Source of the DNA: [Mycobacterium] stephanolepidis
GTDB lineage: Bacteria; Actinomycetota; Actinomycetes; Mycobacteriales; Mycobacteriaceae
Direction: 5' to 3'
DNA: 64,000 bases
Assembly (NCBI RefSeq): GCF_002356335.1
Contig: NZ_AP018165.1
Span: forward strand, 4,836,001-4,900,000
Shown: one piece after another, positions 50,280 to 59,322 of the stretch
Position numbering within the stretch: position 1 is the stretch's first letter
How the letters are laid out: each line of letters begins with the position of its first letter
Position numbers and translations under genes: made by a program
The notes under the pieces: generated by a model
What the model was told of the DNA's origin: nothing
The model's database searches: none
The model's input: only the letters and a program-made list of their open reading frames with translations

Positions 50280-50537
50280 CTATCTATCCATCGTGTGTGG
50301 GGGATCGTCTACTTCCTGCCTGTCCTCACAAGCGCCCAACGCGTTGACCAGTACACAGTTGTCTCCGTTGTCCTGCTGGTTGGGAGGAAGCTCCTCGCAA
50401 TCGCCGACTTCGTTGACCCTCTCGCACATCACGCGAGCGGTGGGCGCCGCATAGGCCGCGGGGGCCGAGACCTGAAAAGCACCCGCGATCACGGCCGCAA
50501 AGGCCGCGGTCACGACACCTCTCATGATGGCTGCCAC
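50280..50537 (-). CDS. Small secreted protein, four Cys
   Basis: An 85-residue exported protein: GTG 50537 follows GGGAGGG and is followed by a signal peptide ending AYAAP near residue 30. The mature part is acidic with four cysteines (VMCERVNEVGDCEEL and NCVLVNALGACEDR), forming two internally similar Cys-x(n)-Cys units, probably two disulfides. Family not recognised. Confidence 0.7.
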   Translation of the reverse strand: MAAIMRGVVTAAFAAVIAGAFQVSAPAAYAAPTARVMCERVNEVGDCEELPPNQQDNGDNCVLVNALGACEDRQEVDDPPHTMDR

Positions 50538-50750
50538 AGTGCCCTCCCTTCTTTGTACGGGCACCACCCCCGACCACCGTTTCTGAGCGACAACAACGGT
50601 AAATACGGGCGGTGACCACCCATTTTACAAACCAAAGATCGCTCCAACGAGGGTTTCGGATATGGATCGGCGACCAACTACCCATAACCTGCGCGCTAAT
50701 GTGCTTGCGTCGGCCTCAGCGAACAGGCCGGTAGAAAAGTTGGACACCTC

Positions 50751-51779
50751 ATGACTGCACCAGCAGAAGCGTCGGCGCTCGAAGCACGTGTCGGCCACTA
50801 CTACCAGATGGACGGCCCCTACCTGGTGGGCCGGGAGAAGGTGCGCGAGTACGCCCGCGCGGTGCAGGACTACCACCCCGCGCACTGGGACGAGGCCGCC
50901 GCCGCAGGGCTCGGCTATTCCGGTCTGGCGGCCCCGCTGACGTTTACGTCGACCCCGGCCATGGCCTGTAACCGGCGCATGTTCGAATCCGTGGTCGTCG
51001 GCTACGACACCTATCTGCAGACCGAAGAGGTCTTCGAGCAGCACCGTCCGATCGTGGCCGGTGACGAGCTGCACATCGATGTGGAATTGACCTCGGTGCG
51101 TCGGGTGGCGGGCAGAGACCTGATCACCGTGACCAACACCTTCACCGACACGGCCGGCGAGCGCGTCCACACGCTGCACACCACCGTCGTCGGGATCACC
51201 GCCGACGAGATCAATCCGGGCACGATGGCGGCCGTGCAGCGGGCGATGATGCACGATGTCGACTTCTCTGGCATCGGGGCAGCCGCCCAGGCCTACGAGA
51301 AGACTGTCCGGCCCGAGGGCGAGGTTCGGATCGCCCAGGACACCGGCCGCGCACCGGGGACGCCGTCCTTCGACGACGTGACGGTCGGAGACGAGCTACC
51401 GGTGCATCACACCCGACTGTCCCGAGGCGATCTGGTGAACTACGCCGGCGTGGCAGGCGATGCCAACCCGATTCACTGGGACGAAGACATCGCCAAGTTG
51501 GCCGGACTGCCCGATGTGATCGCACACGGCATGTTGACCATGGGATTAGGTGCCGGATTCTTCTCGGTCTGGTCGGGCGACCCGGGTGCGGTGACGCGTT
51601 ACGCGGTGCGGCTGTCCGCACCGGCCATCGTCTCGTCCGCCGAGGGCGCGGACATCGAGTTCGGCGGCAAGATCAAATCGCTGGATCCGGAAACTCGCAC
51701 CGGCGTCATCGTCGTCACCGCGAAGTCCAGCGGTAAGAAGATCTTTGGCCTGGCGACGTTGAACGTCCGCTTCAGCTGA
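50751..51779 (+). CDS. Fused HadA-HadB (3R)-hydroxyacyl-ACP dehydratase
   Basis: A 342-residue double-hotdog protein. The N-terminal half (about 1-155) is HadA/MaoC-N-like (YLVGREKVREYARAVQDYHPAHWDE). The C-terminal half (about 200-342) is HadB-like with the hydratase-2 motif YAGVAGDANPIHWDEDIAKLAGLPDVIAHG (catalytic Asp-His). In FAS-II the A/B pair removes water from 3-hydroxyacyl-ACP during mycolic acid elongation; here the two are in one chain. It stands apart from other had genes. ATG at 50751 is natural. Confidence 0.88.
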   Translation: MTAPAEASALEARVGHYYQMDGPYLVGREKVREYARAVQDYHPAHWDEAAAAGLGYSGLAAPLTFTSTPAMACNRRMFESVVVGYDTYLQTEEVFEQHRPIVAGDELHIDVELTSVRRVAGRDLITVTNTFTDTAGERVHTLHTTVVGITADEINPGTMAAVQRAMMHDVDFSGIGAAAQAYEKTVRPEGEVRIAQDTGRAPGTPSFDDVTVGDELPVHHTRLSRGDLVNYAGVAGDANPIHWDEDIAKLAGLPDVIAHGMLTMGLGAGFFSVWSGDPGAVTRYAVRLSAPAIVSSAEGADIEFGGKIKSLDPETRTGVIVVTAKSSGKKIFGLATLNVRFS

Positions 51780-51800
51780 TCCGACGATCCTCGCAGTAGG

Positions 51801-52169
51801 TCAGGCTTCCAGCCGGGCCCGAACGCCAGCGAGTCGGCCCCGAAGTTCGGCTTCGTGGATGACTCCCCTGGCGACCAGCGAGTGTGCAAGCGATACCAGC
51901 TGACTCTCGGGATACGGCAGGCTCGCATACACGGTCGCAGAAAGCGCGTCCTCCTCATCCCGCCGCTGTGTGAAGGTGAGGGCATCACCGCCGCAGGAAG
52001 CGTGGTCCAACGCGTCGCAGAGTCCGTCCAAACTGCTCTTCCACGGCGGCATCGGATTTTCGACGCCGTACTTGGCTGCCATTTCCGGCCATACCTGATG
52101 GCGATTCACGATGTCCTGTAAGGGCGCAACGGTAACCTCTGCGGCCGCGCGCAAACCCTCTGTCTTCAT
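51801..52169 (-). CDS. Nitrile hydratase accessory protein
   Basis: A 122-residue protein typical of the nitrile hydratase/thiocyanate hydrolase activator family, which helps load cobalt or iron and guides subunit assembly. WKSSLDGLCDAL and EEDALSATVYASLPYPESQLVSLAHSLVARGVI resemble the C-terminal part of the beta-subunit fold. It is the last gene of a three-gene unit (21-bp gap from the alpha subunit). Confidence 0.75.
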   Translation of the reverse strand: MKTEGLRAAAEVTVAPLQDIVNRHQVWPEMAAKYGVENPMPPWKSSLDGLCDALDHASCGGDALTFTQRRDEEDALSATVYASLPYPESQLVSLAHSLVARGVIHEAELRGRLAGVRARLEA

Positions 52170-52190
52170 GATCTTTCGGCTCTCAGTGAG

Positions 52191-52889
52191 TTACGGATGG
52201 ACGGCCGGACGCGTGTCGACGACGACATTGGTGGTGACGCCGGCCTTGGGCAGAGCGACCCCGATCAAACAGTCACGGGTGATGATCTCGACCAACTGGT
52301 CTTCATCCCAACCCTCAGTGCCCGCGGGGCGCACTGGCATCACCATGAATCGATGCTTCTGGTTGGAATCCTCCACCCGCACCTCGACATCGTCGGGCAG
52401 GTTGAGTCCGAATTCGGAGAGCACTTGGCGCGGCCAACGGACGAGGCGGCGGCGATAGTTGGGCGTGCGGTACCACTCAGGAGAATTTCCCAGAATGGGT
52501 CGCGGATAGCAGGAACACAAGGCACAGACGATGACGTGATGCAAGGTCGTTGTGTCCGCAAGGATTTCAAATGCCATGAAGTCACTGGGGGTGCCCCACC
52601 CGGTCGGTTCGAACCAATCGACGCCGACCTCCTTACTGGCCTCCATCGGTCTGGTGAGCGCGAGCTCCTTGAACTCCGGATCGAGCCACGCCCGGGCTAC
52701 CAGACGCGCAGCGGGAGTCGGGCCGATCTGCTCGGCGAATTCGGTGAAGTGCCGATGGTCTTCGGCGGTGAAAATTCCCTTTTCGATGCATAATTCGCGC
52801 AGCGCGATCTCCAGGACCTCGAAATCGGTGATCTCATCCACCATGGGAGCAACGGCACGCGCGTGGTCGTGATCGTGGTCGTCGGTCAT
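52191..52889 (-). CDS. Nitrile hydratase/thiocyanate hydrolase alpha-type subunit
   Basis: A 232-residue metal-binding subunit. The claw motif VCALCSC at 121-127 gives Cys122, Cys125, Ser126 and Cys127, where Cys125 and Cys127 are normally oxidised to sulfinic and sulfenic acids around Co(III) or Fe(III). The His-rich N terminus (DDHDHDHA) may bind metal during loading. The family converts nitriles to amides or thiocyanate to COS and NH3; substrate is uncertain. 20 bp separate it from the beta-type gene. Confidence 0.88.
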   Translation of the reverse strand: MTDDHDHDHARAVAPMVDEITDFEVLEIALRELCIEKGIFTAEDHRHFTEFAEQIGPTPAARLVARAWLDPEFKELALTRPMEASKEVGVDWFEPTGWGTPSDFMAFEILADTTTLHHVIVCALCSCYPRPILGNSPEWYRTPNYRRRLVRWPRQVLSEFGLNLPDDVEVRVEDSNQKHRFMVMPVRPAGTEGWDEDQLVEIITRDCLIGVALPKAGVTTNVVVDTRPAVHP

Positions 52890-52909
52890 CTTGCCGATCC
52901 CTCTCTGCT

Positions 52910-53749
52910 CTAGTGGATCGCCCTGAGCGCGCGCTCGGGGAGCTCTGTCTGCAGGGTGTCACTGGCCGTCCCGGCATAGCCATGCCACAGCTCGGACTGG
53001 TTGAACCGCACGATATACATCCATTCGGGCTTGGCGTCCGGGCGATCCCACGTCTCATCCTCTGCCGCCGGGGTCTCGTATGCGATCGCCGCAATCTCGC
53101 CAAGGGCACCTCGGACGTATTCCGGTGTGCGGGTGTAGAACAAAGCAGGCTCCTCGCGCACGACGACGGGGTCACCCACCTCAAATTTGGGCTCACCGGC
53201 CTGCCCGGCATAGACCTGGGGATCACCCTTACCGACCGCTTCGATGTGGTGGGTATTGCGTTTCACCTGCGCGCCGTCGCCTTCGCACTTGGGCTGCGCC
53301 TCCGGGCTTCTGCCGTTCAAACCACCCGCGTACCGCGTCTTGACCTCCAGCATCCGGTCATTGAGCTCCCCCAGGCTGATGTGATGCTTCTCCACCAGAA
53401 CGCGGCCCACCGCCCACAGCCAGCGTGCGTAGTACGGCAGCCCGAGGTAGATGGCGCGACCCACGTCGACATTCCCTATCCGGCGCCGCTCCTCAGAGAG
53501 CCAGATGCCGCGCCATGCCAGGACTTCGCACATGACGTAGGTCAGTTCTTCCCACTTCTCGTACTGCTTGTTCTCGTACTTGATGGGTGCATCCGGCTCG
53601 CCACCGACGTCGTGGGAGGTCTTCATGTACGCGGCGAAATACGCGTGGTCGATGAGGTCGGGTGTGGGTGCATCCACGATTTCCGGATAGGACGACTTCA
53701 AGCGCGCCACCAGATCCAGACGTGACGCACGCTCGGCGGCGGTACTCAT
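52910..53749 (-). CDS. Nitrile hydratase/thiocyanate hydrolase beta-type subunit (fused)
   Basis: A 279-residue subunit. Residues about 40-150 correspond to the N-terminal beta-subunit region (HDVGGEPDAPIKYENKQYEKWEELTYVMCEVLAWRG...), and residues about 190-279 form the C-terminal SH3-like barrel (KFEVGDPVVVREEPALFYTRTPEYVRG...). It joins parts that are separate (ScnA and ScnB-like) in thiocyanate hydrolase and slightly exceeds a standard nitrile hydratase beta subunit. First gene of the unit. Confidence 0.8.
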   Translation of the reverse strand: MSTAAERASRLDLVARLKSSYPEIVDAPTPDLIDHAYFAAYMKTSHDVGGEPDAPIKYENKQYEKWEELTYVMCEVLAWRGIWLSEERRRIGNVDVGRAIYLGLPYYARWLWAVGRVLVEKHHISLGELNDRMLEVKTRYAGGLNGRSPEAQPKCEGDGAQVKRNTHHIEAVGKGDPQVYAGQAGEPKFEVGDPVVVREEPALFYTRTPEYVRGALGEIAAIAYETPAAEDETWDRPDAKPEWMYIVRFNQSELWHGYAGTASDTLQTELPERALRAIH

Positions 53750-53917
53750 GAACGTCCCCTTGCTGTCGTACGGAACGTTGGTACAGAAGCGCGGGCCGAT
53801 CTCGGGACACCACTGACGCGTCTCGCTAAGCCGAGCTCCCTAAGACCCGGACGCTAGCAGTTCTCGATAACGGCGACAATACCTTTCAGCTAATTAGACA
53901 CTGGTAACACAGGGTCG

Positions 53918-53930
53918 CCACACTGTGTGG
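53918..53930. promoter_or_regulatory. Palindrome upstream of the nitrile hydratase unit
   Basis: CCACACTGTGTGG is a perfect dyad around a central T, 169 bp before the first gene of the unit on the reverse strand. It may be an operator; the regulator is unknown. Confidence 0.35.
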
Positions 53931-54002
53931 ATTGTGCCCAGTTTGTCGCGTGAACGCCCTGCAAGACACCGATGATCGAATTACAGCGCCAGCTAACTAT
54001 GG

Positions 54003-55667
54003 TTAGAGCTCTGCCACGCGTCCGTCGTCGAGCCTCCATGAGCGATCCAGCCGAACGTTCTGCAACATCCGGCGATCATGTGTCACGAGCAGCAGCGCAC
54101 CGTCATAGGCCTCGAGCGCCTGCTCGAGCTGCTCGATGGCGGCGAGGTCGAGGTGGTTGGTCGGCTCATCCAGAACCAACACATTCGTGCCGCATGCCTG
54201 CAACAGTGCAAGGCCGGCACGGGTGCGCTCACCGGGTGAGAGCTCGTCAACCGGGCGCTCCACATGGTCGGCACGCAGCCCGAACTTGGCGAGCAGGGTG
54301 CGTACATCGGCTGTCGGCCATGACGGCAACCGCTGCTCGAAGCGATCCACGAGCCGGTCCGAGCCGGTGAAATCGCCACGCGCCTGGTCGATCTCGCCGA
54401 TCGAGACATTTGCCCCCAGGCTCGCGCGGCCCTCATCGGGCTGCAGACGCCCCAACAGCAGCCGCAGCAGCGTGGACTTTCCTGCCCCATTGGGCCCCGT
54501 GATGCCGATCCGTTCACCGGCATCGACCTGAAGGGAGACCGGGCCGAGAACAAAATCGCCTTGCCGCACAACAGCATTGGCCAGAGTCGCAACGACCGAA
54601 CTCGACCGGGGTGCGGCGCCGATGGTGAACTCGAGCACCCATTCCTTGCGGGGCTCGGCCACCTCTTCCAGACGGGCGATTCGGCTCTCCATCTGGCGAA
54701 CCTTCTGCGCCTGCTTCTCGCTGGATTCGGAGGCCGCCCGGCGCCGGATCTTGTCGTTGTCGGGAGCCTTGCGCATCGCGTTGCGCACACCCTGGCTCGA
54801 CCATTCCCGCTGAGTGCGTGCGCGCGCCACCAGGTCGGCCTTTTTCTCGGCGAACTCGTCGTACTGTTCGCGCCGGTGGCGCCTGCCAACCTCACGCTCT
54901 TCCAGATAGCTTTCGTAACCGCCACCGAACACGGTGGTGGTGTTCTGGGCAAGGTCCAGTTCGAGGACGTGGGTGACGCTGCGGGCCAGAAACTCGCGGT
55001 CGTGGCTCACCAACACCACACCACCGCGAAGATCGCGGACAAAGTCCTCCAGCCGAGCCAGTCCGTCCAGGTCGAGATCGTTTGTCGGCTCATCGAGCAA
55101 AACGATGTCGAAGCGCGAGAGCACCAGGGCCGCCAATCCAACACGTGCCGCCTGGCCGCCCGACAAGGACGTCATCAAGGTCGACTCCGGGCGCACCGCA
55201 TCCGGACCGAGGCCCAGGTCGGCCAACGCCGCGGGCAGCCGCTCGTCAAGGTCCGCCGCACCAGAGGCAAGCCAGCGATCAAACGCCGCGGAGTAGACCT
55301 CGGCCAGATCGGCCTCCGGCAGGCCCTGCCCAGGGTCGGCCAGCGATGCGGCAGCGGCCTCCATGGTCTGGGTGGCATCTGTGCACCCCGTACGGCGGGC
55401 GATGTAGGCCGCGACGGTTTCCCCGGGCACGCGCTCATGCTCCTGCGGTAACCAGCCGATGAACGCGTCGGCCGGTGCAACACTGACCACACCTTCGAGT
55501 GGTTCTAAATCCCCGGCGAGGATTCGCAGAAGTGTGCTCTTGCCGGCACCGTTTGCGCCCACCACTCCGATCACATCCCCCGGCGCAACAGTCACGTCAA
55601 GCCCCTCGAAAAGGGTGCGATGAGCGAATCCGCCGGCCACATTCTTCGCGACAAGCGTTGCCGTCAT
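54003..55667 (-). CDS. ABC-F ATPase
   Basis: A 554-residue ABC-F protein with two nucleotide-binding domains and no membrane segments. Walker A motifs are GANGAGKST (about 37-45) and GPNGAGKST (about 388-396), the signatures are LSGGQAARV and LSPGERTRAG, and two DEPTN Walker B motifs are present. The linker (about 245-335) is charged and Arg/Lys-rich, as in translation factors of the EttA/ribosome-protection group. Some such proteins confer antibiotic resistance in mycobacteria; that is not shown here. The stop is 3 bp inside a quiet gap. Confidence 0.93.
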   Translation of the reverse strand: MTATLVAKNVAGGFAHRTLFEGLDVTVAPGDVIGVVGANGAGKSTLLRILAGDLEPLEGVVSVAPADAFIGWLPQEHERVPGETVAAYIARRTGCTDATQTMEAAAASLADPGQGLPEADLAEVYSAAFDRWLASGAADLDERLPAALADLGLGPDAVRPESTLMTSLSGGQAARVGLAALVLSRFDIVLLDEPTNDLDLDGLARLEDFVRDLRGGVVLVSHDREFLARSVTHVLELDLAQNTTTVFGGGYESYLEEREVGRRHRREQYDEFAEKKADLVARARTQREWSSQGVRNAMRKAPDNDKIRRRAASESSEKQAQKVRQMESRIARLEEVAEPRKEWVLEFTIGAAPRSSSVVATLANAVVRQGDFVLGPVSLQVDAGERIGITGPNGAGKSTLLRLLLGRLQPDEGRASLGANVSIGEIDQARGDFTGSDRLVDRFEQRLPSWPTADVRTLLAKFGLRADHVERPVDELSPGERTRAGLALLQACGTNVLVLDEPTNHLDLAAIEQLEQALEAYDGALLLVTHDRRMLQNVRLDRSWRLDDGRVAEL

Positions 55668-55736
55668 GGCTTCATCGTCGCATCACCATGACGCAAGAGA
55701 ACCCGCGCGTAGGTATCGGACCGATACCATCGCGCC

Positions 55737-56501
55737 ATGCACCGGCCGGTTTCGAGACGCGACGCCCTTCGATACACCTTGGCCGCGCCGATCCTCGCGA
55801 GTCTTCCGATGGCCCTTGCACCGAGTGCCTCTGCCGACGGATTGAGACTGATCGACTTCACCGAGCGGCTGGTGACCCCCAAACAGATCAAGTCCGCCGG
55901 CTACGCGGGTGCGCTCGTCTATGTATCCGAGTTGCGGCCGGGAGCCACCTTTGACTTCAAACCCGTCACCCGCGACTACACCGCCGGGTTACGTGCCGCC
56001 GGACTGCACATCGTCAGCTGCTACCAATACGGCAAGCCCGGATGGCCCACCCCGTCCGACTTCACCCGCGGCTACGACGGCGGCGTTGCCGACGCACAGA
56101 CCGCCCTGCGACTGCATGGGGCCGCAGACGGGCCCGATTCCGCACCGATCTTCTTCAGCGTCGATGAGGACATTGACCAAAACACCTGGAAAACACTCGC
56201 AGTCCAATGGTTCCGAGGTATCAATTCGGTGCTCGGAGTTCGCCGTACGGGTATTTATGGTCACGCCCGGGCGTGCGGATGGGCGATTGGAGACGGTGTC
56301 ATCGGGCATTCCACGACCGGCGGTTACCGCTGGGCCTGGCAGACGCGAGCGTGGTCCGGTGGGGCACGTGAGCCGGCGGCCGTGCTGTACCAGACCGCAG
56401 TGAACACGGAGTCGAGCCCCGGTCCACTGATCGGTGACGTACACGTGGACGTAGACGACGTGCTGGCAACCGATTTCGGCCAGTGGGACCTGAGCCGATA
56501 G
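55737..56501 (+). CDS. Tat-exported DUF1906 protein (Rv2525c-like)
   Basis: A 254-residue Tat substrate. SRRDALRYTLAAPILASLPMA is a twin-arginine signal and residues about 35-250 are the glycoside-hydrolase-like (DUF1906) domain. LRLIDFTERLVTPKQIKSAGYAGALVYVSE and IFFSVDEDIDQ contain the acidic residues on barrel strand ends, and TGIYGHARACGWAIGDG follows. Rv2525c affects cell-wall properties and beta-lactam susceptibility in M. tuberculosis; that role is by homology. The promoter faces the ABC-F gene. Confidence 0.85.
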   Translation: MHRPVSRRDALRYTLAAPILASLPMALAPSASADGLRLIDFTERLVTPKQIKSAGYAGALVYVSELRPGATFDFKPVTRDYTAGLRAAGLHIVSCYQYGKPGWPTPSDFTRGYDGGVADAQTALRLHGAADGPDSAPIFFSVDEDIDQNTWKTLAVQWFRGINSVLGVRRTGIYGHARACGWAIGDGVIGHSTTGGYRWAWQTRAWSGGAREPAAVLYQTAVNTESSPGPLIGDVHVDVDDVLATDFGQWDLSR

Positions 56502-56555
56502 CGAACCGGCACCACAGCCGAACCAGATTTGCCACGGAGGGACGCCCCCACTTCA

Positions 56556-56580
56556 AAGGAAGGTTACGCTAACCTTCCTT
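56556..56580. promoter_or_regulatory. IdeR-type iron box candidate
   Basis: Perfect 11-bp arms AAGGAAGGTTA and TAACCTTCCTT around CGC. The 19-bp core (56559-56577) agrees with the IdeR consensus TTAGGTTAGGCTAACCTAA at 14 of 19 positions, including all of AGGTTA...GCTAACCT. It lies 145 bp before the PPE gene and suggests iron-dependent repression. Confidence 0.7.
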
Positions 56581-56724
56581 GGCTGGCCCGATCTCACAGG
56601 CGGTCAGCAGCACTGGAGAGGAGACGCCAGGCTGCCCGCGTGTGGCCTTGGAAATCGGTCAGATGATGCGTTGTGAAACTGATTCCCCCACAGTCGGTCC
56701 GGTTGACAGCGCGGGCGACAGGTC

Positions 56725-58236
56725 ATGACGGCTCCGGTGTGGATGGCGGCACCTCCCGAAGTGCATTCGGCCCTGCTCAGCAGCGGCCCCGGCCCGGGAT
56801 CCCTACTCGCAGCGGCATACGCCTGGCGTTCGTTGAGCACTGAATACTCCGCAGCGGCAACCGAACTCACCACAACGTTGGGTACGGTGCACAGCGGTCC
56901 GTGGAACGGGCCCAGCGCCGATCAGTACCAGGCGGCGCACGTGCCGTACCTCAGCTGGTTGCAGCAGACCAGTACCGTCAGCGCCGGAGTGGCCGCCCAG
57001 ACCGAGACGGCGGCCACCGCCTATTCCGAGGCGCTGGCCACCATGCCCACCCTTGCCGAGCTCGCCGCTAATCACGCGGCACACGGGGCGCTTACCGCCA
57101 CCAATTTCTTTGGTATCAACACCATTCCGATCGCCCTCAATGAGGCTGACTACATCCGGATGTGGATACAGGCCGCGACGGTGATGAGCACCTATCAGGC
57201 CGTCTCCGAAACCTCGGTGACAACGGCACCGCCGACCCTCCCGTCACCGGTAGTGCTCTCGCCAGAAAGTAGTCGCACCGCGCGGGCCGCGGCCCAGGAC
57301 GCCACCAAGCCGCCGCCCCTCGTGCCCGATCCGAACGATCCCATTGAGATGCTGCTGGCGAACTCCCAACACTTCCTGGGCATGTACCGCGCGTTGAAGG
57401 GACTGATTACCGACCCGGTCGGCACCATCATCCAGATCATCATCGATTTCTCCACGAATCCGGCCGCCGCCCTGGTGACCTGGCAGCCACTGTTCTTCGT
57501 ATTCGCCTATGCCGCAACGTTCGGCGTGATGGGAACGCCGATCTACGCCGCTATCTTGGGCCCCGCGGCGGGTATCTCGCTGCCGCTCGCCATCACCTTG
57601 GGCAGCCTGTCCCAGATGCCGGCGGCGCCGCCCGCAGACCTAGCCGCGGAGGTCGTCCATCCACGTGCCGACCAGCCGAATGCTGTCGCGATGAGTGGTG
57701 GCACGGTGACCACAGCGAGCTCGGCCGCGCCTCCCCCATCATCCACCTCCACGGTCACCCCTACCTCTGCCCCGGCTCCCACCACTCCACCACCCGCGGG
57801 CGCAGAAGGACTCGGATACGCCGTCCGGGGGGACGGACCCGGATTCGGGTTCGGCCCAACCATGGGCCAGAGTGCCGGCGCCCCGGCGCACGCCCCGAGT
57901 AGTGCCGTGGCGGCTGCGGCGGCATTGGCCTGCAACCCTGGAAAGTCCAAGAGCCGCAGGCGCCGTCGCGGAACCGCAGAGGACCGTGGGTACCGTCACG
58001 AGTACGCCACCCTGGACAACGACATCCCCGTCGACACCGCCACCGACGATCCGGTGACGGTGAGCGCCTCACGTACAGGCGCGGGGAGGCTCGGCTTCGC
58101 CGGTGTGCGCACCACATCGGCACCCGCCGAGGCCGCCGGACTCACCACCCTCGCCGGAGACTCCCCCGAAAGCCGGGTTACCCCCATGCTCCCGGGAACG
58201 TGGAGCACCGCGGAAGACGACGGCGAAACCCGCTGA
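56725..58236 (+). CDS. PPE-family protein
   Basis: A 503-residue PPE protein. The N-terminal helical PPE domain has [13 protein letters not shown] at 8-20, the Trp-x-Gly turn WNGPSADQY near 72 and [21 protein letters not shown] near 128-148. The rest (about 190-500) is variable, with a hydrophobic stretch near 255-300 and a long Pro/Ala/Thr-rich and basic tail ([16 protein letters not shown]). It is likely exported by an ESX system, but no adjacent PE gene was seen. The upstream iron-box palindrome suggests induction in low iron, as for PPE37 in M. tuberculosis. Confidence 0.92.
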   Translation: MTAPVWMAAPPEVHSALLSSGPGPGSLLAAAYAWRSLSTEYSAAATELTTTLGTVHSGPWNGPSADQYQAAHVPYLSWLQQTSTVSAGVAAQTETAATAYSEALATMPTLAELAANHAAHGALTATNFFGINTIPIALNEADYIRMWIQAATVMSTYQAVSETSVTTAPPTLPSPVVLSPESSRTARAAAQDATKPPPLVPDPNDPIEMLLANSQHFLGMYRALKGLITDPVGTIIQIIIDFSTNPAAALVTWQPLFFVFAYAATFGVMGTPIYAAILGPAAGISLPLAITLGSLSQMPAAPPADLAAEVVHPRADQPNAVAMSGGTVTTASSAAPPPSSTSTVTPTSAPAPTTPPPAGAEGLGYAVRGDGPGFGFGPTMGQSAGAPAHAPSSAVAAAAALACNPGKSKSRRRRRGTAEDRGYRHEYATLDNDIPVDTATDDPVTVSASRTGAGRLGFAGVRTTSAPAEAAGLTTLAGDSPESRVTPMLPGTWSTAEDDGETR

Positions 58237-58292
58237 TCTGGGCGCCAACTGCCGCCCATACCCGCCGTTCGAAACATCTGCTCATTGTTCGT

Positions 58293-58318
58293 GTTTCGGA
58301 ATCACGTCGAGTGGGTAT
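58293..58318 (+). promoter_or_regulatory. SigF-type promoter
   Basis: GTTT at 58293-58296 and GGGTAT at 58313-58318, 16 bp apart, match exactly the mycobacterial SigF consensus GTTT-N15-17-GGGTAT. It is 58 bp upstream of the DUF6131 start, suggesting stress or stationary-phase expression of the DUF6131-DoxX pair. Confidence 0.75.
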
Positions 58319-58375
58319 ATCCAGGTCGTGAGGCCGAAGTGGCCGCTACGAACCTTGAGCAAGGAGAGCAGCATC

Positions 58376-58531
58376 ATGATTATCTTGGGTGTTCTGCTGG
58401 CAGTACTCGGATACGTCTTGGCCGTCCCGATTCTCCAGACGGTGGGGATAATCCTGGTGCTAGCCGGCGCGGTCCTGTGGATCTTAGGAGCGGTGGGCAG
58501 GCCCGTCGCGGGTCGGAAGGTGTGGTTCTGA
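58376..58531 (+). CDS. Small two-helix membrane protein, DUF6131-like
   Basis: A 51-residue protein made mostly of two membrane helices (MIILGVLLAVLGYVLAVPIL and VGIILVLAGAVLWILGAVG) with a basic, aromatic C terminus (GRPVAGRKVWF). It resembles the short mycobacterial DUF6131 proteins. AAGGAGAG precedes the ATG at 58376. It is one base from the DoxX gene (TGA then GTG), so they form a bicistron under a SigF-type promoter. Confidence 0.82.
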   Translation: MIILGVLLAVLGYVLAVPILQTVGIILVLAGAVLWILGAVGRPVAGRKVWF

Positions 58532-59322
58532 GTGTTGGTACGCCGCATCGCCCGTCCCATGCTCGGGTCCATATTCATCGCTGCGGCGCCGATGGCCTCC
58601 GCCATCCGGAGGCATCGGCCGCCGTTGCCGAACCTCTGGTCAACGATCTTTTGGAGAACGCGCCCAGCTCGACTACCCGATACCTGCCGCGGGACCCGAA
58701 GACCTACGTCCAAATACACGGGGCAGCACAACTTGCCGCTGGTGTGGCCTTGGCCAGTGGACGGTTCCCCCGGATATCGGCATGGGTACTGGCGGGCACC
58801 CTGGTACCGGTGACCCTGGGCAGCAAGGCGTTCTGGCGCGAGACCGATCCTGCCCTCAAATTGCAGCAGAAGACCGACTTCTGGAAGAACGTCTCCATCT
58901 TGGGCGGTCTGATCATCGCCGGCATCGACACTGAGGGACGGCCCGGCTTATCGTGGCGCGCGCGCAGAGCAGCTAGCGACGCCGTCGCTGTGGTTACCTC
59001 AGCGCTCCCCGGAGCCGAAGACACGTCGCAGTCGCTCCGCGCCAAGACGGTAGAGCTGGGAGAAGCGGCGCGCGAGAAGGTTCCGGTGATTGCCGAACAC
59101 GCCCGCGAACGGGGTGCAGAGATCGCCGAGGCGGCACAACGACGGGGCAGCCAACTCGCGGACATCGCGTCGTGGCGGGGAAGTGAACTCGCGGAACGTA
59201 TCTCGGAGCACAGTACCGAACTGGCGAGCGCGGCAGATAAGGGCCGCCAACAGATCGAGGCCCTTGCCGCCGACCCACCACCCAGGCTTCGCAGGCTCGC
59301 CCGCGCCTTCGGCCGCCCCTAG
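58532..59322 (+). pseudogene. DoxX-family membrane protein with frameshift
   Basis: A DoxX-like gene whose N terminus (VLVRRIARPMLGSIFIAA) is in one frame and whose remainder (GADGLRHPEASAAVAEPLV... onward, including membrane segments and a helical tail with repeated EIAEAAQRRGSQL-type units) is in another. One missing base near 58583-58586 (GCTGC then GGC GCC GAT) restores the frame. After restoration it would be about 263 residues. DoxX proteins are linked to membrane redox stress. Either a true mutation or a sequencing error. Confidence 0.8.

Noticed and set aside
50625..51254. Minus-strand ORFs opposite the HadAB gene
   Set aside because: Low-complexity shadow frames antisense to a clear double-hotdog protein.
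54003..55667. ABC drug exporter
   Set aside because: Two nucleotide-binding domains but no membrane segments, so it is an ABC-F protein acting on ribosomes rather than a transporter.
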